From positions 1 to 18,812 of the forward strand of contig JANBQC010000554.1 in NCBI GenBank assembly GCA_027576995.1: DNA of 18,812 bases, in the 5' to 3' direction. Origin of the DNA: Dimargaris cristalligena. Taxonomy: Eukaryota > Kickxellomycota > Dimargaritomycetes > Dimargaritales > Dimargaritaceae. Shown in pieces: positions 9,601 to 17,689 of the stretch (position 1 is its first letter; every line of letters begins with the position of its first letter). The translations under genes were made by a program, and so were the position numbers. Below the pieces are notes generated by a model, which saw only the letters and a list, made by a program, of their open reading frames with translations, did no database searches and had not been told where the DNA came from.

Positions 9601-10489
9601 TGTTTAGACGGATCGGTTAGTGAAAGGTTCGATATACCGGTTAATTGGACTACAGATATTTGAAGCTATTAGGTCACCATCAGCTCTAAGCTGGGATCCC
9701 TTGGCCTGCTGGGAGAGTTGCGTTATTTATAAAAACACGAGTGCTTACCATACTGTCAGTGGGATTGCTAGGGAGTATACCGGAGCTATCCGAAGCGACG
9801 ATCAGTATGGATTAATTAGGTATGGCAAAAGTGATGATTAGAATATGTGGAGGACGGGGACGTATACAGTGTGGAATGGGTCCGGAGGGCCTGGTATTCC
9901 GGTCCAAATATTAAAAATTACAATAATATAAAAATTTAAATGGGTTACCTTGGAAGCTGGTGCGAGGTAAGGAATTGCGAAAACTCGGGGGATTCGCGAA
10001 TTTGGCACCAGTCAAGCTGGGAAAGATCAGGATGGTGAGGTAGAGTATCACTAGAGGTAGGCGTGTTAGGGTGGATGGACGATTTCTTGGAGGTCCAATA
10101 ATAAAGTTCTAAAAGAGTATTTTCATACTCGGTGAGGATGTGTGATAGTTCTTCCTGGAACAGCTGCTCGTAATTTTGGTCTAGTATATCATTGGGTTTC
10201 TGGGGAATATCAATCAAAGTGGAGCAAAAAGCAAGTAGGTGAAGAGGGAGGTGTGTATTAGCCAATGTGAGGGACAAGTTTAAGAACCACCGGGGTAGGC
10301 ATGGGTGGGTGGAATTAAAGGGGGTATTCTAGTTAATTGACTACGGCCAGTCCTACACACCTGTCAATGAGGGTTAGGGGATATTGATGCCAGTCAGTAG
10401 CAGGAAGTACACAGAACTGGCATTGCTATTGCAGTACGTACCTGGCAGTTGTCAAGGTCGGACGGAGAATGTGGCTCTGTAGTATTCAT
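3617..10489 (-). CDS. VID21: NuA4 histone acetyltransferase scaffold Vid21/Eaf1, six exons
   Basis: This is the likely nuclear platform subunit of NuA4, which acetylates histones H4 and H2A. In the family the HSA domain binds actin and Arp4, and the HSA-SANT region recruits Tra1. My exons are 10489-10442, 10199-9949, 9785-9749 (or 9767-9749), 9569-9525, 9299-9042 and 8818-3617; all phases agree and give about 1946 residues. The start is an ATG just before a GTACGT donor. The HSA region spans about residues 222-293 (KSHWDFLLDEMQWLQADF, then a basic helix). The SANT domain spans about 568-630 and has three tryptophans and the DCFDRW motif typical of fungal Vid21. A basic coiled segment follows, then Gly/Ala/Pro-rich sequence, a Gln-rich region near 1245-1350, and more low complexity to the end. 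There is no helicase domain, unlike animal EP400. The family assignment is firm. The last exon is certain, exons 2 and 5 likely, and exons 1, 3 and 4 are inferred from splice sites and phase. Confidence 0.85.
4322..4347 (+). repeat. Hexanucleotide repeat within Vid21 exon 6
   Basis: Imperfect tandem CTCCAG units, which in the minus-strand frame encode alternating Ala-Gly. This is an in-frame, length-variable microsatellite of the kind that drifts without breaking the gene. Confidence 0.6.
5405..5720 (-). repeat. Gln-rich tract coding repeats in Vid21
   Basis: CAG/CAA-type codons, seen as CTG/TTG on the plus strand, encode several glutamine runs mixed with His and Leu. A C-terminal Gln-rich region is common in fungal Vid21 proteins. 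Mixing of CAA and CAG and the interruptions argue that it is an old, selected feature and not a recent pure-repeat expansion. Confidence 0.75.
8819..9041 (-). other. Vid21 intron 5
   Basis: 223 nt, donor GTAATC, acceptor TTGATTAG, phase 0. It joins ...TTNHWK to VARDELKAF, reproducing the conserved run-up to the HSA domain, so this junction is well supported. Confidence 0.8.
9300..9524 (-). other. Vid21 intron 4
   Basis: 225 nt, consensus donor GTAAGT. Near the acceptor are a CTGAC branch-like site and a run of ten T before GTGCCACAG. Phase 0. The acceptor is among the strongest in the window; the donor depends on accepting the 45-nt exon upstream. Confidence 0.6.
9570..9748 (-). other. Vid21 intron 3
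   Basis: 179 nt, donor GTAAGC, branch-like CACTAACC, acceptor CCATATTTAG, phase 0. It leads into a 45-nt exon encoding SVVQNVETNSEGSIN. Confidence 0.5.
9786..9948 (-). other. Vid21 intron 2 (acceptor ambiguous)
   Basis: Donor GTAACC after a phase-2 exon end. Two in-frame acceptors exist: GGATAG at 9786, preceded by a CTGAT branch-like site, and CCCTAG at 9768. They give a 37-nt or a 19-nt exon, and both restore phase 0. A third option, ACAG, leaves a 4-nt exon and is less likely. Confidence 0.45.
10200..10441 (-). other. Vid21 intron 1
   Basis: 242 nt, donor GTACGT, acceptor after a pyrimidine-rich tract ending ATATTCCCCAG, phase 0. The downstream exon has no ATG in its coding frame, so an upstream start exon is required. 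The 16-codon exon beginning MNTTEPHSPS fits that need. An alternative acceptor TTAACTAG near 10330 would also keep the frame and would lengthen exon 2. Confidence 0.55.
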
Positions 10490-11194
10490 ACTGGGGAGTA
10501 CCAGGCCGAGCTAAGGATAGCCGGGTACTAAATAAACTAGCAAGCGAAACCTTAGTTAGTAAAACACGGTGGCCGGACAAGGAAAACACTTAGAGGTCGG
10601 AAAGGCAGAGAGTATGTGTATGTGCGTTGAAATGAGAGGGCCTTGACCGCACAACTGTTAATTAGGGCGTAGGGGCGGGGCAAGCAAGGCCAGAAGCATA
10701 GGAAATATATATATAACAAATAAGCGGGTGAGCGGTCTATAGACGATGAACCGGAATTAGCGCGAAAACAATACAATAATAATGTGGTGAGAGGGAGTGA
10801 AATATATGTATATTGTCGCGTTCAGAGCTGAATGGGAGAGGCCTTCGACAGGCGAACAAGAAGACAAAGACCAACGAGTCAAGAAGTGGGCGAGTACAAA
10901 AGAAAGGCAGAAGAATCAGCAATGGTAAGTGGGGGAGGGGGCCGAATCACGTCGAACGGACGGGATAAGAGCGGGGGCGCGCGAGGGTAAGAACAACAGG
11001 GTAACGGAGTGTGGGTTTGCAAAGGAGGAGGAGGATTCGAAGCAAACAAGAAGGGTGCGGACGGATCTCTCTACATGTGTGCAATTCCATTGGGCCTGTC
11101 GAGAGGAGTGGGGGATTCCAAGCATTCCCTTACCTCCTACCTGCCTTGGTGTGTTCTCCTGTAGTTTGGCCAGCCAGTATAGATAAACCAGCAT
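10490..11194 (-). promoter_or_regulatory. Pyrimidine-rich 5' region and promoter of Vid21
   Basis: The minus strand is strongly pyrimidine-rich from about 10540 to 11090, with several CT-rich runs, as in many fungal promoters and leaders. A TATA-like run lies at 10703-10715. No conserved coding sequence is visible; the open frames here on both strands read as low-complexity Ser/Leu/Pro or Arg/Glu and resemble no family. Confidence 0.45.
10703..10715 (-). promoter_or_regulatory. TATA-like run upstream of Vid21
   Basis: Alternating TA run, reading TATATATATATTT on the minus strand, about 215 nt before the proposed ATG. It sits inside the pyrimidine-rich strand bias, which supports but does not prove promoter use. 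Confidence 0.35.
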
Positions 11195-12700
11195 TTCGCA
11201 TATATCGCTGCCGTTCCTACTTCACTACTCTACCAGTGGGCTCTCCATTTAACGCAGACGGGTAAAAATACGCCCCACGCGTGGGACTTTTTCTGAATTC
11301 AATCAATCGACGAGGGTTAGAGACACTCCCAGCAACACTTAATCTCGGCCACCCGGACCAAGAAGCGACCTATTCCTGTTATGCTGAAGGCATTCTAGTA
11401 TTGAATGGTTTTATCAAGAAGACGGCTACGGGCCAGACCTGCTCTTCACCCCAAACTTAATATATCCCTGACCAACTTAACCAGCCATGCCACCCTACCC
11501 AGTAGTATCTGCAAATGCACAGAAATGTCTTACAAGTTCTGTACATTTGGATATCAATAAACTAAGTAACAATGCGACGTGTTCACCCAAAATAAAACAT
11601 AGAAAAGCCTAGCTTTGAAGGTATATCCGGGCCAGCGCATCAGTTTGTTAAAACAAACCCCGCTATATATATTGAAAAGATCCCAGAACAGATGCGGGGG
11701 GGGGGGGTTATAGTCATACTGAGTTGAGCATCTTGGACATTCGAACAAGATGACTAGAGAATTATGGCTTCTGGTCCAGCTGTCGGCTCCATTGATATAA
11801 TTTACGATACGATTATATTTCTCTTCAGGTAGGAGGTACCTTTTTTAATTAGCGAGTGACCATGTCCCACAGGCTCCTCCCCTCGCCGTCCTGCTCCTAA
11901 TTGAATGGTCGGTGGTTTCCTATCTGTGATTGATTGTATCACCAACATCGTTGGAACATCCCTCAGACCCCCCCCCTTCGGGAAGAGTCCCGCTAGTCAA
12001 CACCCAATAATGGTCACATTGCTGTAGGTCAGTCACAGTCAACCTACTTATTGCAATAAAGAAAAGAAAAAATAAAAATCGCCCCCCTTCGTCTAAGTAG
12101 ATTGCCAAAATCTCGTATTTCATAACCCCCTCCTCCGCCCCTATTTTCGCGACCTGATAATGGGCGTTTAGGTCTTTGTTGTATCAAATGCGCCCTTTTG
12201 CGACCCCCTTGCCAGCGACAATCCCATAGTTGCTTCTCACCACATTCCGCCCAATATTCTGTGGCAGGGCCAATACCAGTGGTATTGTTGAAGTGACGCA
12301 GTCCTGCTCGAGCAAGACTACTCGATTCCTAATTTACCGGAGAGTCGAATCTCGCGATTAGTAATTGATAAGTTTTGTCATCAAAGGGCAACGGAAATGT
12401 ATCACCAGCCAGCCTTCCATTATTTATAAAATGATTTTCCCGCGACCTATGCCTATGCCTATAGTCCAGCCCCCCTCGACTATAATTCGCATATTAAGCA
12501 GGGTATTGATTCACTCAGTGGCATTCTTGAGCCTAGTCCGGGCGGAAACCAGCCAGTAGTACCATTTTCCTTTTCGAACAAGAACACTAGCACTGTCAAT
12601 GGAACCGGTTTAAAATAGACCTCCAGAATAGGGGTACATTCAGTGCCTATAATTCGGGATGTGCCAAGATGTTAGTGATTCCATAATATTTAGGTTTTCA
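11195..12700. other. Intergenic DNA, no gene seen
   Basis: Open frames are short, lack family features and change strand and frame. Visible items are the ACGCGT palindrome, a run of 12 G at 11696-11707, C-runs followed by TTCG at 11968 and 12082, and a small CCTATG tandem near 12446-12461. CpG frequency is normal, unlike the left end of the window. Confidence 0.5.
11274..11285. promoter_or_regulatory. Perfect 12-bp palindrome with ACGCGT core
   Basis: CCCACGCGTGGG is its own reverse complement. ACGCGT is the MCB element bound by MBF-type (Swi6/Mbp1) factors in fungi that drive G1/S genes. The site lies about 785 bp upstream of the Vid21 start. Binding is inference from the core motif only. 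Confidence 0.4.
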
Positions 12701-13246
12701 ATTGGCTAGCGATTACTTTTAGTAGCCGAGGAAAGGAAAGGAAGGGGCGATTGTAATAAAAATAGTATACAGTGCCAAAAAAATACCATGCATATCGGCT
12801 ACGCTTAAATTCATCAATACCGTCAACCGGAGGAAAGGATGAGAGGGGGATAGGGATTCATCTACAAAGCAAGGTGTATGGCAGTGGACCACCGCCCGTA
12901 TCTCTCTCTCTCTCTCTCTCTCTCTTTCTCCACGCATCAAGACACTGGAAAGAGGTCCGGCTATGCAGAGCTTTTCCAAATGCTCCCAATCGCATCGGGA
13001 AAGCTGAGCCGTTTGGTGGTGAAGCGAGAAGCGTCGGCTGTGTACCTGCAGATTTGCTTAACGAGGTGGAGGAGATGAAAGAAAGGGCAATGGGGAGAGA
13101 GGGCGATCATGAATCTTTAGTAATGAGATGGGTAATCCGTTCGGCCCAAAATAGAGTAGTCAGGGCGGGTCGTTGAAGGTACAAGTGGAGGGAAGGTAGA
13201 GGGGTCTAAATTCAGGTTTCGGAGGTCAGAAGAGAAGAGGCGCGGC
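12701..13246. other. Intergenic DNA with purine-rich plus strand, no gene seen
   Basis: From about 12940 to 13250 the plus strand is purine-rich. A frame of about 134 codons (12772-13176) is open, but it crosses a dinucleotide repeat and shows no recognisable motif, so I do not call it a gene. The pyrimidine-rich minus strand could belong to a promoter or an unseen transcript. Confidence 0.4.
12901..12925. repeat. (TC)n microsatellite
   Basis: Twelve TC units in a row within intergenic DNA. Confidence 0.95.
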
Positions 13247-13282
13247 TATAAAATGTCCGTTCGCCGTCGCCCCCTTCGGGGG
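13247..13282 (+). promoter_or_regulatory. TATAAAA box followed by a GC hairpin
   Basis: TATAAAA at 13247-13253 is followed 16 nt later by CCCCCTTCGGGGG (13270-13282), a 5-bp perfect inverted repeat able to form a very stable UUCG-type hairpin if transcribed. It is about 780 nt upstream of the 7TM gene ATG, so it would imply a long leader or a leader intron, or else an unannotated short transcript. Confidence 0.3.
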
Positions 13283-13327
13283 TCAAAAACTCTCATTTAC
13301 CCACCACCATAGCATTTCTGTATTTTT

Positions 13328-13341
13328 ACACACACACACAC
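13328..13341. repeat. (AC)7 microsatellite
   Basis: Seven AC units in intergenic DNA. Confidence 0.9.
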
Positions 13342-13604
13342 GGTTCACCTACCCATTAGGGAATACGTTGATTAGGTCTGTATTGCATTCTATATTTCGG
13401 CATTTCATACACTAGCGAATCTCTTGCATACCAGCCGCCTTGTACAACACCACTATTCTCTATTATGGTTATCGTTTAAATTACGTGTAGGCCAACCGAC
13501 ATTTATCTGGACTTACAGTTGCTCGTGCGGACACATTGGGGTGACACTGTTGCTAAACTACGCCCATATCTTGTCTTTTATCCATTAGAGCGTTTTTCCA
13601 TTTT

Positions 13605-14061
13605 TATATATAGATATTTCCGTCTCCTTTATTACTTCTACGCAGCAATTACTACCTCACTTTTACTTTAACGATAGTTTAACCACGCGCTCCCACTAGG
13701 CCCCCCATCAACTGGACGACGTCTAGTCATCCCAAGAGCACCAAGGATTAATTTATTTGGAGCGGGTACTAACTATTCTGCCCGTGAATGCCGCCCTAGG
13801 ATCCCGAGTCTCCAGTTCCTTGACTTGTCCCAGTTTCCCCGAGCACCGCACCCAGTAACCAAAGACCGCCCTTTACTTGTACGCCCGTCTTGCCATAACC
13901 CTTGTACTTACCCTTTCTATTCATTTATTACTGCCACATCCGGCCGCCCATCACCACTCGGTTTTCTCTTTAGCCTGACCAGCGGTATTAGTATCCCTCT
14001 CTACTGCCACTACTACTATTCTTATTCTTTTATTATTTCTATTATCGACTTGGACGCCAGT
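13605..14061 (+). promoter_or_regulatory. Promoter and pyrimidine-rich leader of the 7TM gene
   Basis: A TATA-like element (TATATATAGATA, 13605-13616) is followed by sequence increasingly rich in C and T up to the ATG at 14062, especially 13900-14045. The reading frame of exon 1 stays open upstream to about 13825 but has no ATG there, and a signal-peptide-like N-terminus begins at 14062, so I place the start there. Confidence 0.45.
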
Positions 14062-17000
14062 ATGCGGCCACCTTTTCGAGCCCTAATTCCGGCCATTCTG
14101 GGCTGGTGTGCTGTTTCTTTTCACCTGGTCTGCGCCTCTATATTTATCCCGCTCACCAACCAAACATTGAAGGCGTACGACTTTTACGGCAATACCCGAC
14201 AGAAGTACATCTCGGTGAGTTCGCCGCTCATTCCCCTCCCTATTACAGGGCCGTCGTGTACTGTAAGTCCAGTGACATCGTCGGGGCTAAATATTACGAG
14301 TTCTTCCTGGACCACCAGCTTTGACAAGGTCATGCTGTTCGTAAGCGGTACGCAGGCCGAGCGGGCCAACTGTGTATCTATGCCACAGGTAAGTACACCA
14401 TTCCGCAGGTGGTTTGGCAGAGGGCCGTTTCGGTTAGTTTATTTAGGCAACCGACAGGTTAGGCGTGTCTGCATTATGCTCTGGACTGGCGACATGCGGC
14501 GTAGTACGAATTGGTTGAATATGCGCAGTATCAGCTAGCCCTATTCGCACTTCGCAACTAGTCAGACGCACATAGTGCCTCGATTTTGTGTTTTGTGAAG
14601 AGCGGGAGGGGGTACTCATCTTGCCCTTGGCTATTTACCATAGTATAAGCGGGAATTGGTTTTTCCCGCTGCTGAGTAAAACGGGGTTCCTTCATACACT
14701 GTCGACTTGTCCGTAGCAGTAGTAGTAGTGGTGGTGCCTCGTTGGGACAGGGAGGGAGATTGGCCCGGGATCTTCCTTTCTTCTGACTTAATGCGGCCCT
14801 GTCACACTGGAACAGGATCTCGATTGCCTGCCACACTACCCGCTCCCCCTGGATTGTGATGATTTTAAATGATCGCCGTGTGATTCATTTGTTCCGCCCA
14901 GTGGTGCCTACCGTCCTCTAGAGTGGTTGGTCTCTTCTACTGTAGACGCAATCGGGGGACTGTCCAGGGTTTTGGGGAGGGCCTGGCGTAGTGCTACCCG
15001 TTTTTAATTTACAGTGACAACTGGCCCTATAGTATACACGCCTATCTTTCGAGTTAACAATCCCTTGCGATTATTTCATTTAGGAAGATTTTCCCCCCTT
15101 TTACAAGCTGGGCGGTTTCGACGCCTTCGATTTTCTTCGTGTGATACGACGGCGGGCAACCTTTCCCCCCTCTCTTTCGGCAACTAACCAACACCATTCA
15201 CTGCTCTCTCTCTCTATATTTGGCCACCTCCTTCGGTGCAGATTCTCGACCAACTCATTACTGTCCAAAACTGGCTTTCGAGTGCCCACTACCCCCCCGT
15301 GTACAACATCATCTTTTCCACCCAAGCGGGCGAGAATGACAGCTTCGGCGGCCCGGACCGGAACAATTACGACTCCTACCAGTCTTACCTCCAGACCAAC
15401 GTGGCCCTGACGGTCGTAAGCTCCGATGCTGAACTCCCCCTGGCCCACCAGGCCGAGCTTTCGCTCACTACGAGTAATCCGGACATGGTGATTGTGCTCC
15501 AGGATAATGGTCCCTGGAACGACCTCTTCGAATCGGTCCTTTTCACGTCCTTGCGCTGGCTGACCCTGGGCCTGCATCTTTTTCTGGCCATGTTCGCCCT
15601 GGGCTACGCCGTAATAACCCGGTTTAAGCAGGGGGCCGCCATGGGTGTTTTGCCCTTGGGAGTGTGGGTGACCTCCTTCCTGTGGCTGGTGGGTCTAATG
15701 GCCTTCCCACCCGGCTGGCCCGCCCTCACCACCCAGGTGGCCTTTGCCAGCGTGACCTTCACCCTCTTTGTGGTGGCTCTCTATGTCACAATGCTCCATT
15801 GGTTCACCGTCGTAAGCAGCCTCCTGTCCCCCCAGCACCGCCTGTGGCCCTACCGGACCGCGGTCCGTTGGGTCCTCATCCTGCTGGGCGCTCTGGCCGG
15901 CCTCGTCTACACCGCCGCTACATTTGCCTACACCATCAGCTTCAGCCCCAATGCGTTGGTACACGGTGCCCGGCTGGTCAGCGATCGGCTGTTTTACATG
16001 GTGGTGCCCGCCTTTGTGCTGGGGGCGCCTCTAATCACCGTGGGCTTCGCCATTCTGTACCTCCCCGAAAAAAACTACTTCGAAAGCTCGAAGCGCAATG
16101 TCTACGCCCTGGCAAAAAACGTCGCTATATTCCTGGCCCTGGCGAGTTTCAGCGGCGGGGTAGGGCTCGGCGCCTACCTCATTCTCCTCGGCTACCCCTC
16201 CAGTCTGGACAAGATCACTCAGTATGCCGTGGCCTGCCTGATACGGTCCGCCTTTTCCGTTATATTCACCGTGTTGTGGTTCCTATTCCTCGTTAACCTG
16301 ACCAAACTCCGAACCATGGGCCAAAAGGGCGGCAGTAGGGCCTCTGACCCCACCAACTCCAACCGGTCCCGGATTAATTCGTGCTCCAGTACCGCCCCCA
16401 TGAATCCCGCGGGTACCGACGTCGTCTACAATGACAAACTGGCCTCCCCGGGGTGGACCAGTGGGGACAAGAGTAGCTTCACCGCCGGAGCGTCCGCTAA
16501 TTCGTCGCTGATGCTCGACCCCTATCAGACGCCGCCATCGAAACGGGTGGGCCCTACGCCGCCGAAGAAGAAGAAAAAAGGCACCCGGAAGGGCGACAGC
16601 AGTCAGCCCTTCCGCATCAGTAACCCGATTGTGCACATCAACTCCGGTCTGGATCACTACCTTAACGTCCCGGCCGCCCCCCCGGTGCCCCCTATTCCCT
16701 TTGCCATCACCACCACTGCCAACAACACTGGTGCTCCAGCGCCCCACCAGCCCCAGTTGGTGATGAGTCCGGCCCTGATGCCGGCGGAGGGAATGGGTCT
16801 GGCCCCACCCCCGGAATTTCTGAACAGCTATTCCATCGCCGGCGCGTCAGTAGGTGGAACCGCCTCAGGTATCGGCCTACCGGAGCATGATTTCCCCTTC
16901 CCCGAGGGCCCCCGCGGTAACCTCGACCATTTTGAAGACCAGGACTACGCCACGGACCACTTCCCCCAGGAAAACAGTTTCGCCAGCTCCCAGGTCATTG

Positions 17001-17422
17001 CCGCCCCCTCCTCCAAAGGTTACTCCCGGTATTTCCGGCAACATTCGTTCCAGGACCGCATGCCCAGTCACGAATACATCGCCCAGAGCGACATCATTGT
17101 CCACCGCCGAACAGCCAGCGAAAGTTTACCGTCGTTTTATAATGCCCATTTCTCATTTGACCAAGGCGGCGGGGGAGGTTCCATTATCTACCAATCCCCG
17201 CCACGAGTGTCGCAGAACTCCGACCCCTCCAGGGTGGAGTCCGATTTGAATACCTCCATGACCTCGACCCAACTGGGCTACACCTACTACAACCGCCAGA
17301 CGGACGAACAAGACGAGGACAACGCCTTCCGGTCCACCAGCAAACCGAACAAATATAAACCCAACAAGAGTCTGCCGCCCCTACCCCGGGGGGAAGTGAT
17401 GATGACCCCTAACGTTATTTAA
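14062..17422 (+). CDS. Seven-transmembrane protein with PA-like N-domain
   Basis: A membrane protein of about 883 residues with receptor-like layout; I do not recognise a named family. My exons are 14062-14388, 14458-14527, 15015-15031, 15084-15140 and 15242-17422. Residues 1-26 look like a signal peptide. Residues about 30-160 resemble a protease-associated (PA) fold: a strand FDKVMLFV, a Cys, the strand VCIMLWTGD, then FPPFYKLGGFDAFDFLRIL, like the closing part of PA domains. A second lumenal stretch leads to seven hydrophobic segments at about 261-285, 291-313, 322-345, 364-387, 407-431, 449-473 and 486-510. The remaining 373 residues are polar and likely cytosolic, with a basic patch (PPKKKKKGTRKG), a PKA-like site (RRTAS) and a class I SH3-type motif (KSLPPLP) near the end. 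By topology it could be a GPCR-like receptor, but ligand, coupling and location are unknown. Exon 5 is firm and exon 4 likely; exons 2 and 3 are uncertain. Confidence 0.75.
14389..14457 (+). other. 7TM gene intron 1 (69 nt, or two tiny introns)
   Basis: Donor GTAAGT after ...CVSMPQ, acceptor CAACCGACAG, length 69, phase 0. Inside it, 14409-14432 encodes VVWQRAVS in frame if two GT-AG segments of 20 and 25 nt were removed instead; the findings discuss this. Reading straight through also stays open but inserts a Phe/Arg-rich stretch that spoils the PA-like spacing. Confidence 0.4.
14528..15014 (+). other. 7TM gene intron 2 (tentative)
   Basis: A 487-nt interval with a weak donor (GTATCA) and a strong acceptor (TTTTTAATTTACAG). 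Other in-phase donors exist at 14501 and 14504. Because other introns here are 52-242 nt, an extra exon may be hidden. One candidate is near 14815-14905, preceded by a CTGAC branch-like site, but I could not fit its phase to the neighbours. Confidence 0.3.
15032..15083 (+). other. 7TM gene intron 3
   Basis: 52 nt, donor GTATAC, branch-like GTTAAC about 30 nt before the acceptor TTTCATTTAG, phase 0. The acceptor is well supported because EDFPPFYKLGGF follows directly; the donor depends on accepting a 17-nt exon. Confidence 0.45.
15141..15241 (+). other. 7TM gene intron 4
   Basis: 101 nt, donor GTGATA, branch-like CAACTAACC, a CT-rich tract and acceptor GGTGCAG, phase 0. It joins DAFDFLR to ILDQLITVQNW with no frame conflict. 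Confidence 0.75.
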
Positions 17423-17673
17423 TCCTATTTAGACTAGGCGGGTATTATATATAGCCAGAATTGGTACCGAGCCTCTTTTTATTTATTTTTCCTCCCCTCT
17501 CTCGCTGTTCGAGGACACCGTGGCGCATGCCTTGTCAACTTTTTTTTATAGCCCATGCATCTTTATCGATTGGCCTTCCCCATTGTGCCTATATGTATAG
17601 TATTACCTTTCCCCAACAAGATAGGTTGCCTTTACGCCTGTGGATTGAATATTAGCTGGTCCGATATTCAATT

Positions 17674-17679
17674 AATAAA
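17674..17679 (+). terminator. Poly(A) signal of the 7TM gene
   Basis: AATAAA about 250 nt after the stop codon at 17420-17422, following a T-rich 3' UTR. Position and context are normal for a fungal transcript end. Confidence 0.55.
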
Positions 17680-17689
17680 TCCATCTTAT

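Noticed and set aside
12300..12365. tRNA T-arm-like GTCGAATC at about 12346
   Set aside because: The flanking stem does not pair properly and no cloverleaf can be drawn on either strand.
12772..13176. A 134-codon plus-strand frame
   Set aside because: It runs through the (TC)n repeat as a Ser-Leu run, has no recognisable motif, and competing frames overlap it equally well.
14215..14248. A 34-nt GT-AG intron in 7TM exon 1
   Set aside because: Removing it shifts the frame and meets a TAA five codons later, whereas reading through gives a continuous PA-like sequence.
14558..14836. A 92-codon minus-strand frame inside the 7TM gene
   Set aside because: It lies opposite a probable intron, has a poly-Leu run from a short repeat, and resembles no protein.
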